A stretch of 64,000 nucleotides of DNA from Lachnospiraceae bacterium (lineage in GTDB: Bacteria; Bacillota; Clostridia; Lachnospirales; Lachnospiraceae). Shown piece after piece: positions 1-7,565 of this stretch (within the stretch, counting starts at the first letter, position 1; each line of letters opens with the position of its first letter). The notes below the pieces were generated by a model. It was not told the origin of the DNA. It saw only the letters and a program-made list of their open reading frames with translations, and did not search any database. The translations under genes and the position numbers were made by a program. The stretch covers positions 1-64,000 of the forward strand of contig JAFRYE010000035.1 in assembly GCA_017441265.1 (NCBI GenBank), in the 5' to 3' direction.

Positions 1-752
1 AGGGTCGTGGAACCCGTCGGGGTCGGAACGCGCTGGGCAGCGCCGATGAGCTTGCCTTTGAGCTCGGGGATAACAAGGCCGATGGCCTTTGCTGCACCCG
101 TGGAGTTCGGAACGATGTTGACAGCGCCTGCACGGCTGCGTCTCTTGTCGCCCTTTCTCTGAGGACCGTCAAGGATCATCTGGTCACCGGTGTAAGCGTG
201 GATCGTGCACATGATACCGGACTCGATCGGAGCAAGGTCGTTGAGAGCCTTAGCCATAGGAGCGAGGCAGTTCGTGGTGCAGGATGCAGCGGAGATGATC
301 GTGTCATCCTTCGTGAGCGAGGTGTGGTTTACATTGTAAACGATGGTAGGAAGGTCGTTGCCTGCAGGAGCAGAGATAACAACCTTCTTAGCGCCGGCGT
401 TGATGTGCGCCTGTGCCTTAGCCTTGGATGCATAGAAGCCGGAGCACTCGAGAACTACGTCTACATCGAGCTCGCCCCAAGGGCAATTGTTTGCATCGGG
501 CTCTTTATAAATCTTGATCGTCTTACCCTTAACGGTGATGGTACCTGCCTCATCGTCAGCGGTAACGGTATTCTCCTCACCGAGACCGATGTAACGACCC
601 TGAGACGAATCGTACTTCAAAAGGTGAGCGAGCATGGAAGGCGTCGTAAGGTCGTTGATCGCAACGATCTCATATCCTTCCGCACCAAACATCTGTCTGA
701 AAGCCAGACGACCGATACGGCCAAAACCATTGATAGCTACTTTTACTGCCAT
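1..752 (-). CDS. gap: Glyceraldehyde-3-phosphate dehydrogenase, 3' end outside window
   Basis: Cytoplasmic type I GAPDH, which oxidises and phosphorylates glyceraldehyde 3-phosphate to 1,3-bisphosphoglycerate with NAD. The translation starts [19 protein letters not shown], the Rossmann dinucleotide-binding loop. About 150 residues in it has the catalytic signature [12 protein letters not shown] with the active-site Cys. The ATG at 752 is preceded by AGGAGG at a normal distance, and the gene has its own promoter (816-844), so it is probably monocistronic at this end. It runs off the left edge: about 250 of roughly 335 residues are present and the C terminus is missing. Identity is secure. The direction of metabolic flux cannot be read from the sequence. 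Confidence 0.97.
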   Translation of the reverse strand, partial: MAVKVAINGFGRIGRLAFRQMFGAEGYEIVAINDLTTPSMLAHLLKYDSSQGRYIGLGEENTVTADDEAGTITVKGKTIKIYKEPDANNCPWGELDVDVVLECSGFYASKAKAQAHINAGAKKVVISAPAGNDLPTIVYNVNHTSLTKDDTIISAASCTTNCLAPMAKALNDLAPIESGIMCTIHAYTGDQMILDGPQRKGDKRRSRAGAVNIVPNSTGAAKAIGLVIPELKGKLIGAAQRVPTPTGSTT

Positions 753-815
753 GATTTTGTTCCTCCTGAATTGAATTATTCTTAGATTTGTTTTGGTTTC
801 TAAAAATCCTTAACC

Positions 816-844
816 ATTGTACTTAAAGATTGTGAAAAATGCAA
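816..844 (-). promoter_or_regulatory. Sigma-A promoter of gap
   Basis: Reading the minus strand, TTGCAT (839-844), a 17-base spacer and TACAAT (816-821) lie about 65 bases upstream of the gap start. The -10 box matches 5 of 6 consensus bases, the -35 only 3 of 6. Two copies of the dispersed octamer CATTTTCC (848 and 875) sit just upstream of the -35. Confidence 0.6.
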
Positions 845-925
845 GTCCATTTTCCGTATTTTTAAGGATAATGGCATTTTCCCCAAAAGGACGTCAAATC
901 CGCTTCTGTTTTTGTTCATAAACGC

Positions 926-953
926 AAAAATGCGGGCATGTTCCCATGCCCGC
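926..953 (-). terminator. Rho-independent terminator after rpoZ
   Basis: Perfect 9-bp inverted repeat, arms 932-940 and 945-953 with a 4-base loop. On the minus strand it is followed by AUUUUUG. It lies 20 bases beyond the rpoZ stop and closes the yicC-rpoZ unit. The other side carries a run of T as well, so it may also work from the plus strand. Confidence 0.8.
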
Positions 954-973
954 GATACTGTTTTTTGGTGTTA

Positions 974-1324
974 TCAGTCGATAAATGCATCCGAATCCGC
1001 TTCGAGCGTCTCATCGGCACCGCTCTTCTCAAACTCCGCATCCCAATCATCGATGGAGCTGTCATCATCGTTATCGGAAAATGCATCGTCCTCCTCTTCG
1101 CCCGTGCCCAGGATGCGAACTTTGCCTTCCCATACTTCCTGAACCGCGATGGAGAGCGGCTTGCTGCACTTCGGCGTCACCAACGGCTCCGCACCGCTGA
1201 TGATCTGGCGTGCACGCTTTGCCGTAGCAAGCACGATGGAGTACCGGCTGGACACGATCGGATCGCCCTCTTCGGAACCGGCGTTAACAACCTCAAGCAA
1301 ATCCTTGTAAGACGGATGAATCAT
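974..1324 (-). CDS. rpoZ: DNA-directed RNA polymerase omega subunit
   Basis: Small subunit that helps assemble and stabilise core RNA polymerase. The N-terminal half (MIHPSYKDLLEV, then SRYSIVLATAKRARQI) is the conserved omega fold. The last 45 or so residues are a strongly acidic tail rich in Asp, Glu and Ser, longer than in most omega proteins and probably disordered. The 116-residue length is slightly above the usual 65-100. A good SD (AAAAGGAG) precedes the ATG. It follows yicC by about 38 bases in one unit. In many Clostridia remA and gmk lie between yicC and rpoZ; both are absent here. Confidence 0.93.
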   Translation of the reverse strand: MIHPSYKDLLEVVNAGSEEGDPIVSSRYSIVLATAKRARQIISGAEPLVTPKCSKPLSIAVQEVWEGKVRILGTGEEEDDAFSDNDDDSSIDDWDAEFEKSGADETLEADSDAFID

Positions 1325-1362
1325 GATATATCTCCTTTTCCAAAATCATACTTTGATGATGT

Positions 1363-2241
1363 TTATTCGATGTTCTGAATCTGTTCGCGGATCTTCTCAA
1401 TGTCCGTCTTCAGATTGATGGCGATGTCGGACACGGTCAGATCGTTGGCCTTCGACAGGATCGTGTTGGCCTCACGGTTCATCTCCTGTGCGATGAAATC
1501 CAGTTTGCGGCCCACATTGTCCGTCGCATCCAGAGTGTCGCGCATATTCTTGACATGCGCCTTCAGGCGAACCGTCTCCTCGTCGGTGCAGATCTTATCG
1601 GCAAATGTGACGATCTCCGTCGCAAGCGCCTGCGGATCCACCTGAGCGTCGCCCATGACCTCCTGTACCTTCGCCAGCAGTTTGCTGCGGTATGCTTCCA
1701 CGATCTCCGGCGAGCGTCGGATGATCTCGTCCACCCCTGCGAGGATGGAATCGAGTTTCGTCTCCACATCGCGTCTGAGCTCCGCACCCTCGGCCGTTCT
1801 CGTCGCGACGAACTTCTCGCACGCCCCGCGCACGGCACGCTCCACAAACGGTAGCAGCGCATCCTCGTCGAGCTCGGTCTCCTCCGCCACAAAGACGTCC
1901 TGCATTCTCGCAAGGCTCGTTACGGAGATGTCCGTTGAGAGTCCGAAGTCGTCCGCCATCTGCTTCATGTAGCGAATGTACTCCTCGGCGATGCTCTTGT
2001 TGTAGCGAATGTTCTCGGTGCTGTCGGTCTCTTCCTCGTAGTACAGATACATGTCGATCTTTCCGCGGGAAGCGTACTTCTTCACGACATTGCGCACGGC
2101 CGTCTCGAAGAAATTCAATTTCTTCGGAAGCCGGACTCCGATCTCGCAATAGCGATGATTGACCGACTTCATCTCAACCGTCAGTTTTCTTCCGTCCTCA
2201 TTCAGCTCATACCGGCCGAATCCCGTCATGCTTCTGACCAT
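1363..2241 (-). CDS. yicC: YicC/YloC family endoribonuclease
   Basis: Member of the YicC/YloC family, with an N-terminal YicC domain and a C-terminal DUF1732 domain; family members are reported to act as endoribonucleases. Diagnostic features are the start MVRSMTGFGR, the phrase KSVNHRYCEIGVRLPKKL, and the C-terminal KLDFIAQEMNREANTI. I chose the ATG at 2241 because AAAGGATG lies about 8 bases upstream; an in-frame ATG at 2253 overlaps that SD. The product is 292 residues, normal for the family. It has a consensus promoter at 2304-2332 and is followed by rpoZ. Confidence 0.93.
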   Translation of the reverse strand: MVRSMTGFGRYELNEDGRKLTVEMKSVNHRYCEIGVRLPKKLNFFETAVRNVVKKYASRGKIDMYLYYEEETDSTENIRYNKSIAEEYIRYMKQMADDFGLSTDISVTSLARMQDVFVAEETELDEDALLPFVERAVRGACEKFVATRTAEGAELRRDVETKLDSILAGVDEIIRRSPEIVEAYRSKLLAKVQEVMGDAQVDPQALATEIVTFADKICTDEETVRLKAHVKNMRDTLDATDNVGRKLDFIAQEMNREANTILSKANDLTVSDIAINLKTDIEKIREQIQNIE

Positions 2242-2303
2242 ATCGATGCTCATCCTTTCGGCTGTGTGGCATAAAATCGCATACTACATCACACTAACAT
2301 AGA

Positions 2304-2332
2304 ATTATATCCATGCCGTTCGGGCTTGTCAA
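2304..2332 (-). promoter_or_regulatory. Consensus sigma-A promoter of yicC-rpoZ
   Basis: Minus-strand TTGACA (2327-2332), exactly 17 bases, then TATAAT (2304-2309). Both hexamers match consensus perfectly, so strong constitutive transcription is expected. The start of transcription should be near 2297. Confidence 0.88.
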
Positions 2333-2355
2333 GTAATTCTTGCGGTTCATTTTCC

Positions 2356-2383
2356 GAAAAAGGACCGCCATGAAAAGCGGTCC
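2356..2383 (-). terminator. Terminator of the topB-ABC operon
   Basis: Inverted repeat with arms 2362-2368 and 2377-2383 (GGACCGC/GCGGTCC), followed on the minus strand by UUUUUCGG. It lies just past the stop of the zinc-ribbon membrane protein. A copy of CATTTTCCG (2348) abuts the T run. Confidence 0.75.
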
Positions 2384-2401
2384 CGCAGTTATTTCGGATC
2401 G

Positions 2402-3262
2402 TCATGCCTCTTCGAATGCCTTTTCGGTCTCCTTCAACGCCTTCAGTCGGAAGAACACGGCGACAGCCGGGAACAGGAATGTCAGGAACAGAAATCCGTA
2501 AGTCCATGTCATATACCTGGATATGCTTTGCATATAGGTGTCTGTCAGATTTTCCAGCTGCATCAGGGAAGACAGATACAGATTCGTCGTCGCGTATTCA
2601 ATTCCAAGAGATGTGATCTCGTAGATAACCGTCGCACCGATCGTGAGGAATACCATTACTACATAGGCCGTCCAATAGCTCGTCCAGCGACGATGCGGCT
2701 TGTAAAACTCCGGAAGGCACAGTTTTCTCATGCTGTCACAGAAAAACTTGCAGAACAAAAAGCCGATGAGTAACGATGCAACGGTCACTGCCGCATGACC
2801 CGTGAAAAGTTTCACACCCGCAAGCGTGATCATTGCGATCCCAAGATAAACAACCTTTCGAAAATACGACCGGATCTCCGACAGCCGATGAACCTCGTAG
2901 ACAATTCCCGCCGCCAGTCCGACTTCGACGACCGAAAGGAACAACGTGATCCAGCCGATGACGGTTTCACTGTCTTCCAACCCGGTTTCGCTCAGTTTAT
3001 CGTCGTAAAACTGCCCTGTCCGATACACAAGGAGTGCACTCGCCACCAATATCGCAAACATAACGATCACACAATACACGTTCAGCCGGAACAGCTTTTT
3101 GATCGGATCAACCGCCTTATGAAAATCATTGCCGTCCTTCTGCTTCTCCGAAAGGTTCCCGGAAGCGGGCTCGGGGTCCGCCGCACTTACCAATTCCTCT
3201 CCGAAGGAAGGACAGATCTTTGTTCCTTCTTCCACGACCGCACCGCAACTTTTGCAAAGCAT
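2402..3262 (-). CDS. Zinc-ribbon membrane protein, five predicted TM segments
   Basis: 286-residue membrane protein of unknown function. The N terminus MLCKSCGAVVEEG is a small zinc-ribbon start (CxxC at residues 3-6), but the second pair reads CPSF rather than CPxC, so one metal ligand is missing. A charged linker is followed by about five hydrophobic segments, for example VYCVIVMFAILVASALLVY near residue 65 and YGFLFLTFLFPAVAVFF near the C terminus. The ATG at 3262 is chosen because AAAGGAGG precedes it. The gene is last in an operon after a signal-peptide membrane protein and an ABC transporter, so a role with that transporter is possible but unproven. Confidence 0.75.
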   Translation of the reverse strand: MLCKSCGAVVEEGTKICPSFGEELVSAADPEPASGNLSEKQKDGNDFHKAVDPIKKLFRLNVYCVIVMFAILVASALLVYRTGQFYDDKLSETGLEDSETVIGWITLFLSVVEVGLAAGIVYEVHRLSEIRSYFRKVVYLGIAMITLAGVKLFTGHAAVTVASLLIGFLFCKFFCDSMRKLCLPEFYKPHRRWTSYWTAYVVMVFLTIGATVIYEITSLGIEYATTNLYLSSLMQLENLTDTYMQSISRYMTWTYGFLFLTFLFPAVAVFFRLKALKETEKAFEEA

Positions 3263-3314
3263 AGAGTATCCTCCTTTATTCACATGAAAATGAGTTTCCA
3301 CCGGTTCAGCCGGA

Positions 3315-4199
3315 CTACTTGATGAAGTTCTCAATCCAGCCCGTAACAATACTCTTCAGATAATCCAAGAAATCCGGCATAAACAAATCTGAAAATGCGC
3401 TGACAAGATTTCCGATCACAGCAAACCGAATCCCTTTCAGCCAACTTTTCTCTCCGTCCTTTGTTCTCAACAACAGGGAATACAGTATTGCTTCCGTGAG
3501 TATGATGATAATCTCGCCGCCGAATAGATCCAGCACAGCCCAAAATCTGCTGGTGTTAAAATAGACCATATAAACATTGAACGGGATGTTCGTAAGTGCG
3601 TTGATCAGAAAAAGGCACAGCAGATTTCGCGCTGTACAGGGGTAGAACAACAACAGGACGATCATTTCGGCAAAGATCGTCACCAAAAAGTTAACCACAA
3701 CAGTGGCAATACGTTTAGCGACGGCATGCTCTCTCTGCTCCGTGATCATTCCGGTTATCAAATCGTAAGTACACTCGGCATCGAACTCGGTCTTTGTCAG
3801 ATCCGCACTCAGATACACTGTTCCGTCCCCTGTGATCAGGATCACGCGGAAGTGTTCCGGAACGGAATAATCGAATTCATACGTCGCATCCTTCGAAGAG
3901 TGGTAATAGTTTTTCCCCACCGGGGATTTATACCAGCACCACTTATCGTAGCTAAAGCTCTCAAGGTAGGCTTTGACGTGTTCTTCGTCCACGACATCCA
4001 GCATCAGCGTGCTCTCTTTTTCCTTCCCGTATTGAGAGAGGTAAAGCAGCCCTACATAGTACTCCTCCGGCCCGTTCGTAACCGTGAGCGTGATCGAAGG
4101 TTTCGGCCCCATATCGGCTCGGGCAACCGTCATACTGAACCCCGCTGCCATTACGACGAGGATCAGGATTGCAACTGCTCTCTTCACTCTGTCGTTCAT
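3315..4199 (-). CDS. Membrane protein with signal peptide and extracytoplasmic domain, unknown function
   Basis: 294 residues. It begins with a clear signal peptide (KRAVAILILVVMAAGFSMTVARA) and then a soluble region of about 130 residues starting DMGPKPSITLTV. The second half has several TM segments (around TVVVNFLVTIFAEMIVLLLFY, LLCLFLINALTNIPFNVY and IIIILTEAILYSLLL). I recognise a type seen in clostridial genomes but cannot give it a function. The SD GAAAGGGGG precedes the ATG. It sits 51 bases after the FtsX-like permease and before the zinc-ribbon protein, so it is probably co-transcribed with the ABC transporter. Confidence 0.7.
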   Translation of the reverse strand: MNDRVKRAVAILILVVMAAGFSMTVARADMGPKPSITLTVTNGPEEYYVGLLYLSQYGKEKESTLMLDVVDEEHVKAYLESFSYDKWCWYKSPVGKNYYHSSKDATYEFDYSVPEHFRVILITGDGTVYLSADLTKTEFDAECTYDLITGMITEQREHAVAKRIATVVVNFLVTIFAEMIVLLLFYPCTARNLLCLFLINALTNIPFNVYMVYFNTSRFWAVLDLFGGEIIIILTEAILYSLLLRTKDGEKSWLKGIRFAVIGNLVSAFSDLFMPDFLDYLKSIVTGWIENFIK

Positions 4200-4250
4200 A
4201 AGAATCCCCCTTTCCGGAATATCACATTCCGAAACAACTCTGCCCGACGG

Positions 4251-6806
4251 TCACTCAATGCTCTTGAGCGATTCCGCCATATCGACGTTCTCAAGTCTTC
4301 GGTACATTACAAGGTCAACCGCAATTGCAAACAGGAATGTATACACAAAACAGATCGAATAACTCTTCCAACCGACGAACACACGAAATGCCACGAGATC
4401 CACGTTGATCTTGGACATGACAAACCGAAGCAGCAGCTGTCCCAGAGGCACACCGCAGATCGCGCCGATGGCTGTCAGCATCAGATTCTCGCGGAAAACG
4501 TAGATCGACGTCTCCAGGCTGCGGAACCCTAATACCTTGATAGTGGCAATCTCCCGGATCCGCTCCGTGATGGTGATGTTGGTCAGGTTGTACAACACGA
4601 TAAATGCCAGCGCCGCCGCACATACGATGACGAGCACCACGATAAGGTCCAGACTGCCAAGCATATTGGCGATGCGCTGTTCAAACTCCGCCACGATGCT
4701 CACCGAAGCCACACTGTCACACTGCAGCAGTTTCGCACCGGTCTCAAAGGCGTCCGCACCGTCGTTTCGAACCGCAACACACGTGTCAAACACCGGATCC
4801 GTTCCCGTCAGGCTTTTGTAGGTCTCCCTCGTCATATACAGACAGTTGCCGACGTAATTGCGCTGGATCCCCCCGACGGTCACCTCGATGTCCGGGCGTC
4901 CCTCGCGGCGAAGTTTCACGGTATCGCCGACGCTCAGATCCAGCTGATCCGCAAATTTGTCATTGATATAGCAGCTCCCTTCCGAGGGCACCGGCAACCG
5001 GTTTCCGTCGGTGTCCATGCGGGTGACGTATGACACGAACTCGACTTCATTTTCCGGGATATAGACATACGTATCTTTCGACTTTTTCTCGGATACAACG
5101 GTGACCGCGAAATTTGCCAAAAACGCGCGTCCCGCGAGCAGGTCTTCGGTCTGCCGGAGGAATTCCTCCCGTGAGTTCTCATCAAACCGGATCGTGTAAT
5201 CGTAATGGTCGATGGTACCGTACTGCTCCGCCGTGATCGTGGTGATGGAATCCCGGATGCCGTGACCTGCGATCAACAGCGCCATGCAGCCCGCGATCCC
5301 GATGACCATCATAAAGAACCTTCGGCGGTACCTCACAACGTTGCGAACCGACACTTTCGCCAGAAATGACAGCCGGTTCCACAGTAGCGGAACCCGCTCG
5401 AGCAGGATACGCCGTCCGCTCTTGGGCGCCTTCGGCCGGATCAGTTCGGCAGGCACCTCCCGCATCTCGCGGGCGATGCTCGCGATCGTCACGCCGACGG
5501 GGCAAAGCACGGCGACCGCCATGCAAAATGCAAACAATCGCGGGTTCCAGACATACTCCAGATCGTCCGTAAAGCCGTACATGATGTCATAGACTTTCCA
5601 TATGATCTCCGGGATTGCGCGACATCCCACGAAAAATCCGGCCACTCCGCCGATCACCGCCGCCGAACCGGAGTAGATCACATATTTTGCGGCGATCACC
5701 GGTCCCGTGTAGCCGAGGGCCTTCAGAACGCCGATCTGCGTCCGTTGCTCCTCGATCATCCGGCTCATGGTCGTCATGCACACCAGCGCCGCCACCAATA
5801 TGAAAAATGCGGGAAACACCGTGGCAACACCCTCCACGATGTGCGCATCATTTTCAAAGCACACATATCCGATATTCGAGTTGCGGTCAACGCAATACTG
5901 CGCATATGTGACGTTGTCATACTCCTCGTACGGGTACGCGAACCCTTCGGGGACATCCATCCCCATCGCCGCCAACTGCTTCGCCGTCTGCTCGCGCACC
6001 GCGGCACGGATCTCTTCCGAGACGGCTGCTTTCCGGGCTTCGCACAGCTTGGTACAAAGCGCTTCCATCTCCGGCGCCGTGCGCTCAAGCATTGCCTCGT
6101 AATCGTCGGAGTAAATCTCCTCGCCGCAGTTGACGACCGCATACAGCGACGTATAGATCGCTGTGGAAAATCCCTCGCGGGGAATATACATAAAGCACGC
6201 GACCGAGCCGTCCAGAAGCTCTGTTGTTCCGCGCTCATAATTCAGATACAGCGGCGAGTTTACGATGCCGACGACACGATACTCCCCGTAGGCCAGTCTG
6301 ACACCGCTCTGCCGCAAGGCATCGTTCTCGGAGTTCTCCTCACCGGCGCCCGGGATGATCCGGATCACCTTGCCGAGATCGCCCTCACCGTAGCTTCGGG
6401 AGTCCAGCACACACTCGTCGGCGCTTTGCGGCATACGCCCCGCCGTCAGGCTCAGCGCGTTGACGCCGTCTGTGATCGAATGCACCGCGATCACGCGGTC
6501 TTCGTCGTAGATGTCATCGTAATAGATGACCGTCTTCTGCATCTCGCCGTCGGCCGAAACCACCCCCGGAGCCGCCCTCAGCTCGGACAATTCGCTGTCC
6601 GTGAACCCGAGCGTCGAAACCATCCGGTAATCAAACATCGAGAGTTCCGAAAGATACCGATCTGTCGTCGCCAGCATCCGCTCCGTCGTATTTCGCAGTC
6701 CCGCGAAAAATCCGACTCCCAGAGCAATAATCGCTGCTATCGCAAGATACCTTCCGAGGCTCCCGCGAATCTCGCGCCATGTGGTTGTCCGCATTCCTTT
6801 CGTCAT
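4251..6806 (-). CDS. FtsX/MacB-type ABC transporter permease
   Basis: 851-residue permease with two FtsX-like halves. There is an N-terminal TM (GRYLAIAAIIALGVGFFAGLR), a large extracytoplasmic domain, then a TM block around FPAFFILVAALVCMTTMSRMIEEQ. A second extracytoplasmic domain follows, and a C-terminal TM block with the typical coupling segment (TERIREIATIKVLGFRSLE). Transporters of this type act as mechanotransmitters or exporters rather than importers. The start at 6806 has GGTGGAG four bases upstream; an in-frame start at 6824 lacks an SD. Its ATPase partner is the next gene upstream (6847-7548). Substrate unknown. Confidence 0.9.
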   Translation of the reverse strand: MTKGMRTTTWREIRGSLGRYLAIAAIIALGVGFFAGLRNTTERMLATTDRYLSELSMFDYRMVSTLGFTDSELSELRAAPGVVSADGEMQKTVIYYDDIYDEDRVIAVHSITDGVNALSLTAGRMPQSADECVLDSRSYGEGDLGKVIRIIPGAGEENSENDALRQSGVRLAYGEYRVVGIVNSPLYLNYERGTTELLDGSVACFMYIPREGFSTAIYTSLYAVVNCGEEIYSDDYEAMLERTAPEMEALCTKLCEARKAAVSEEIRAAVREQTAKQLAAMGMDVPEGFAYPYEEYDNVTYAQYCVDRNSNIGYVCFENDAHIVEGVATVFPAFFILVAALVCMTTMSRMIEEQRTQIGVLKALGYTGPVIAAKYVIYSGSAAVIGGVAGFFVGCRAIPEIIWKVYDIMYGFTDDLEYVWNPRLFAFCMAVAVLCPVGVTIASIAREMREVPAELIRPKAPKSGRRILLERVPLLWNRLSFLAKVSVRNVVRYRRRFFMMVIGIAGCMALLIAGHGIRDSITTITAEQYGTIDHYDYTIRFDENSREEFLRQTEDLLAGRAFLANFAVTVVSEKKSKDTYVYIPENEVEFVSYVTRMDTDGNRLPVPSEGSCYINDKFADQLDLSVGDTVKLRREGRPDIEVTVGGIQRNYVGNCLYMTRETYKSLTGTDPVFDTCVAVRNDGADAFETGAKLLQCDSVASVSIVAEFEQRIANMLGSLDLIVVLVIVCAAALAFIVLYNLTNITITERIREIATIKVLGFRSLETSIYVFRENLMLTAIGAICGVPLGQLLLRFVMSKINVDLVAFRVFVGWKSYSICFVYTFLFAIAVDLVMYRRLENVDMAESLKSIE

Positions 6807-6846
6807 ACAACTCCACCAAACCAAAATACTGTCAAAATCAAGCCGC

Positions 6847-7548
6847 CTACCACTCGATCTGCTCGATCGGGATCACGGTCTCATTTTTGTACTGGGAGCG
6901 GATCTTGCCGCTGCCGACCTCGATCACGCGGTCCGCCATCTTCGCGATCGCCTGATTGTGCGTGATGATCACAACAGTCATATCGTACTTCCGCGCTGTC
7001 TCCGCCAAAAGAGCAAGGATCGCCTTGCCCGTCTTATAGTCAAGCGCGCCTGTCGGCTCGTCACAGAGCAGCAGTTTCGGCTTCTTCGCAAGGGCTCTCG
7101 CAATGGCCACGCACTGCTGTTCCCCTCCGGAGAGCTGCGCCGGAAAATTCTGCATGCGCTCGCCGAGTCCGACTGCCTCCAAAACATCCGCGGCATTCAG
7201 TGAGTCCCTGCAGATCTGCGACGCAAGTTCGACATTCTCAAGGGCCGTCAGGTTTTGTACCAGATTGTAAAACTGGAACACAAATCCGATATCCGCGCGG
7301 CGGTACTCCGTCAGTTGTTTCTTGCCGAAGGCGGAGATCTCCTGCCCGTCAAGCATGACCGTTCCCTCGGTCGCCTTGTCCATTCCTCCGAGAATATTGA
7401 GGATCGTCGTCTTGCCCGCGCCGGATGCGCCGACAACGACACAGATCTCCCCCTTCTCAATAGAGAAATCGACGCCGTTCAGAGCGGGAATCGTCACTTC
7501 TCCCACCCGGTACACTTTCGTCACATCGCGAAATTCAACATAACTCAT
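6847..7548 (-). CDS. ABC transporter ATP-binding protein (LolD/MacB-type)
   Basis: 233-residue ATPase pairing with the adjacent FtsX-type permease. It has Walker [10 protein letters not shown], the Q loop in [18 protein letters not shown], the signature LSGGEQQ, Walker [13 protein letters not shown], and a switch His in VIITHNQ. These are the hallmarks of the MacB/LolD branch. The ATG at 7548 is preceded by GGAGG with a 7-base gap; upstream in-frame codons have no SD. The SD falls in the 17 bases that separate it from topB, so the genes are clearly one operon. Confidence 0.94.
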   Translation of the reverse strand: MSYVEFRDVTKVYRVGEVTIPALNGVDFSIEKGEICVVVGASGAGKTTILNILGGMDKATEGTVMLDGQEISAFGKKQLTEYRRADIGFVFQFYNLVQNLTALENVELASQICRDSLNAADVLEAVGLGERMQNFPAQLSGGEQQCVAIARALAKKPKLLLCDEPTGALDYKTGKAILALLAETARKYDMTVVIITHNQAIAKMADRVIEVGSGKIRSQYKNETVIPIEQIEW

Positions 7549-7565
7549 CCGTTTTCCTCCGGAAG

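Noticed and set aside
198..785. Plus-strand reading frame of 195 codons
   Set aside because: It lies opposite gap, which has a clear SD, promoter and conserved protein sequence. The plus-strand frame has no SD and no recognisable domain.
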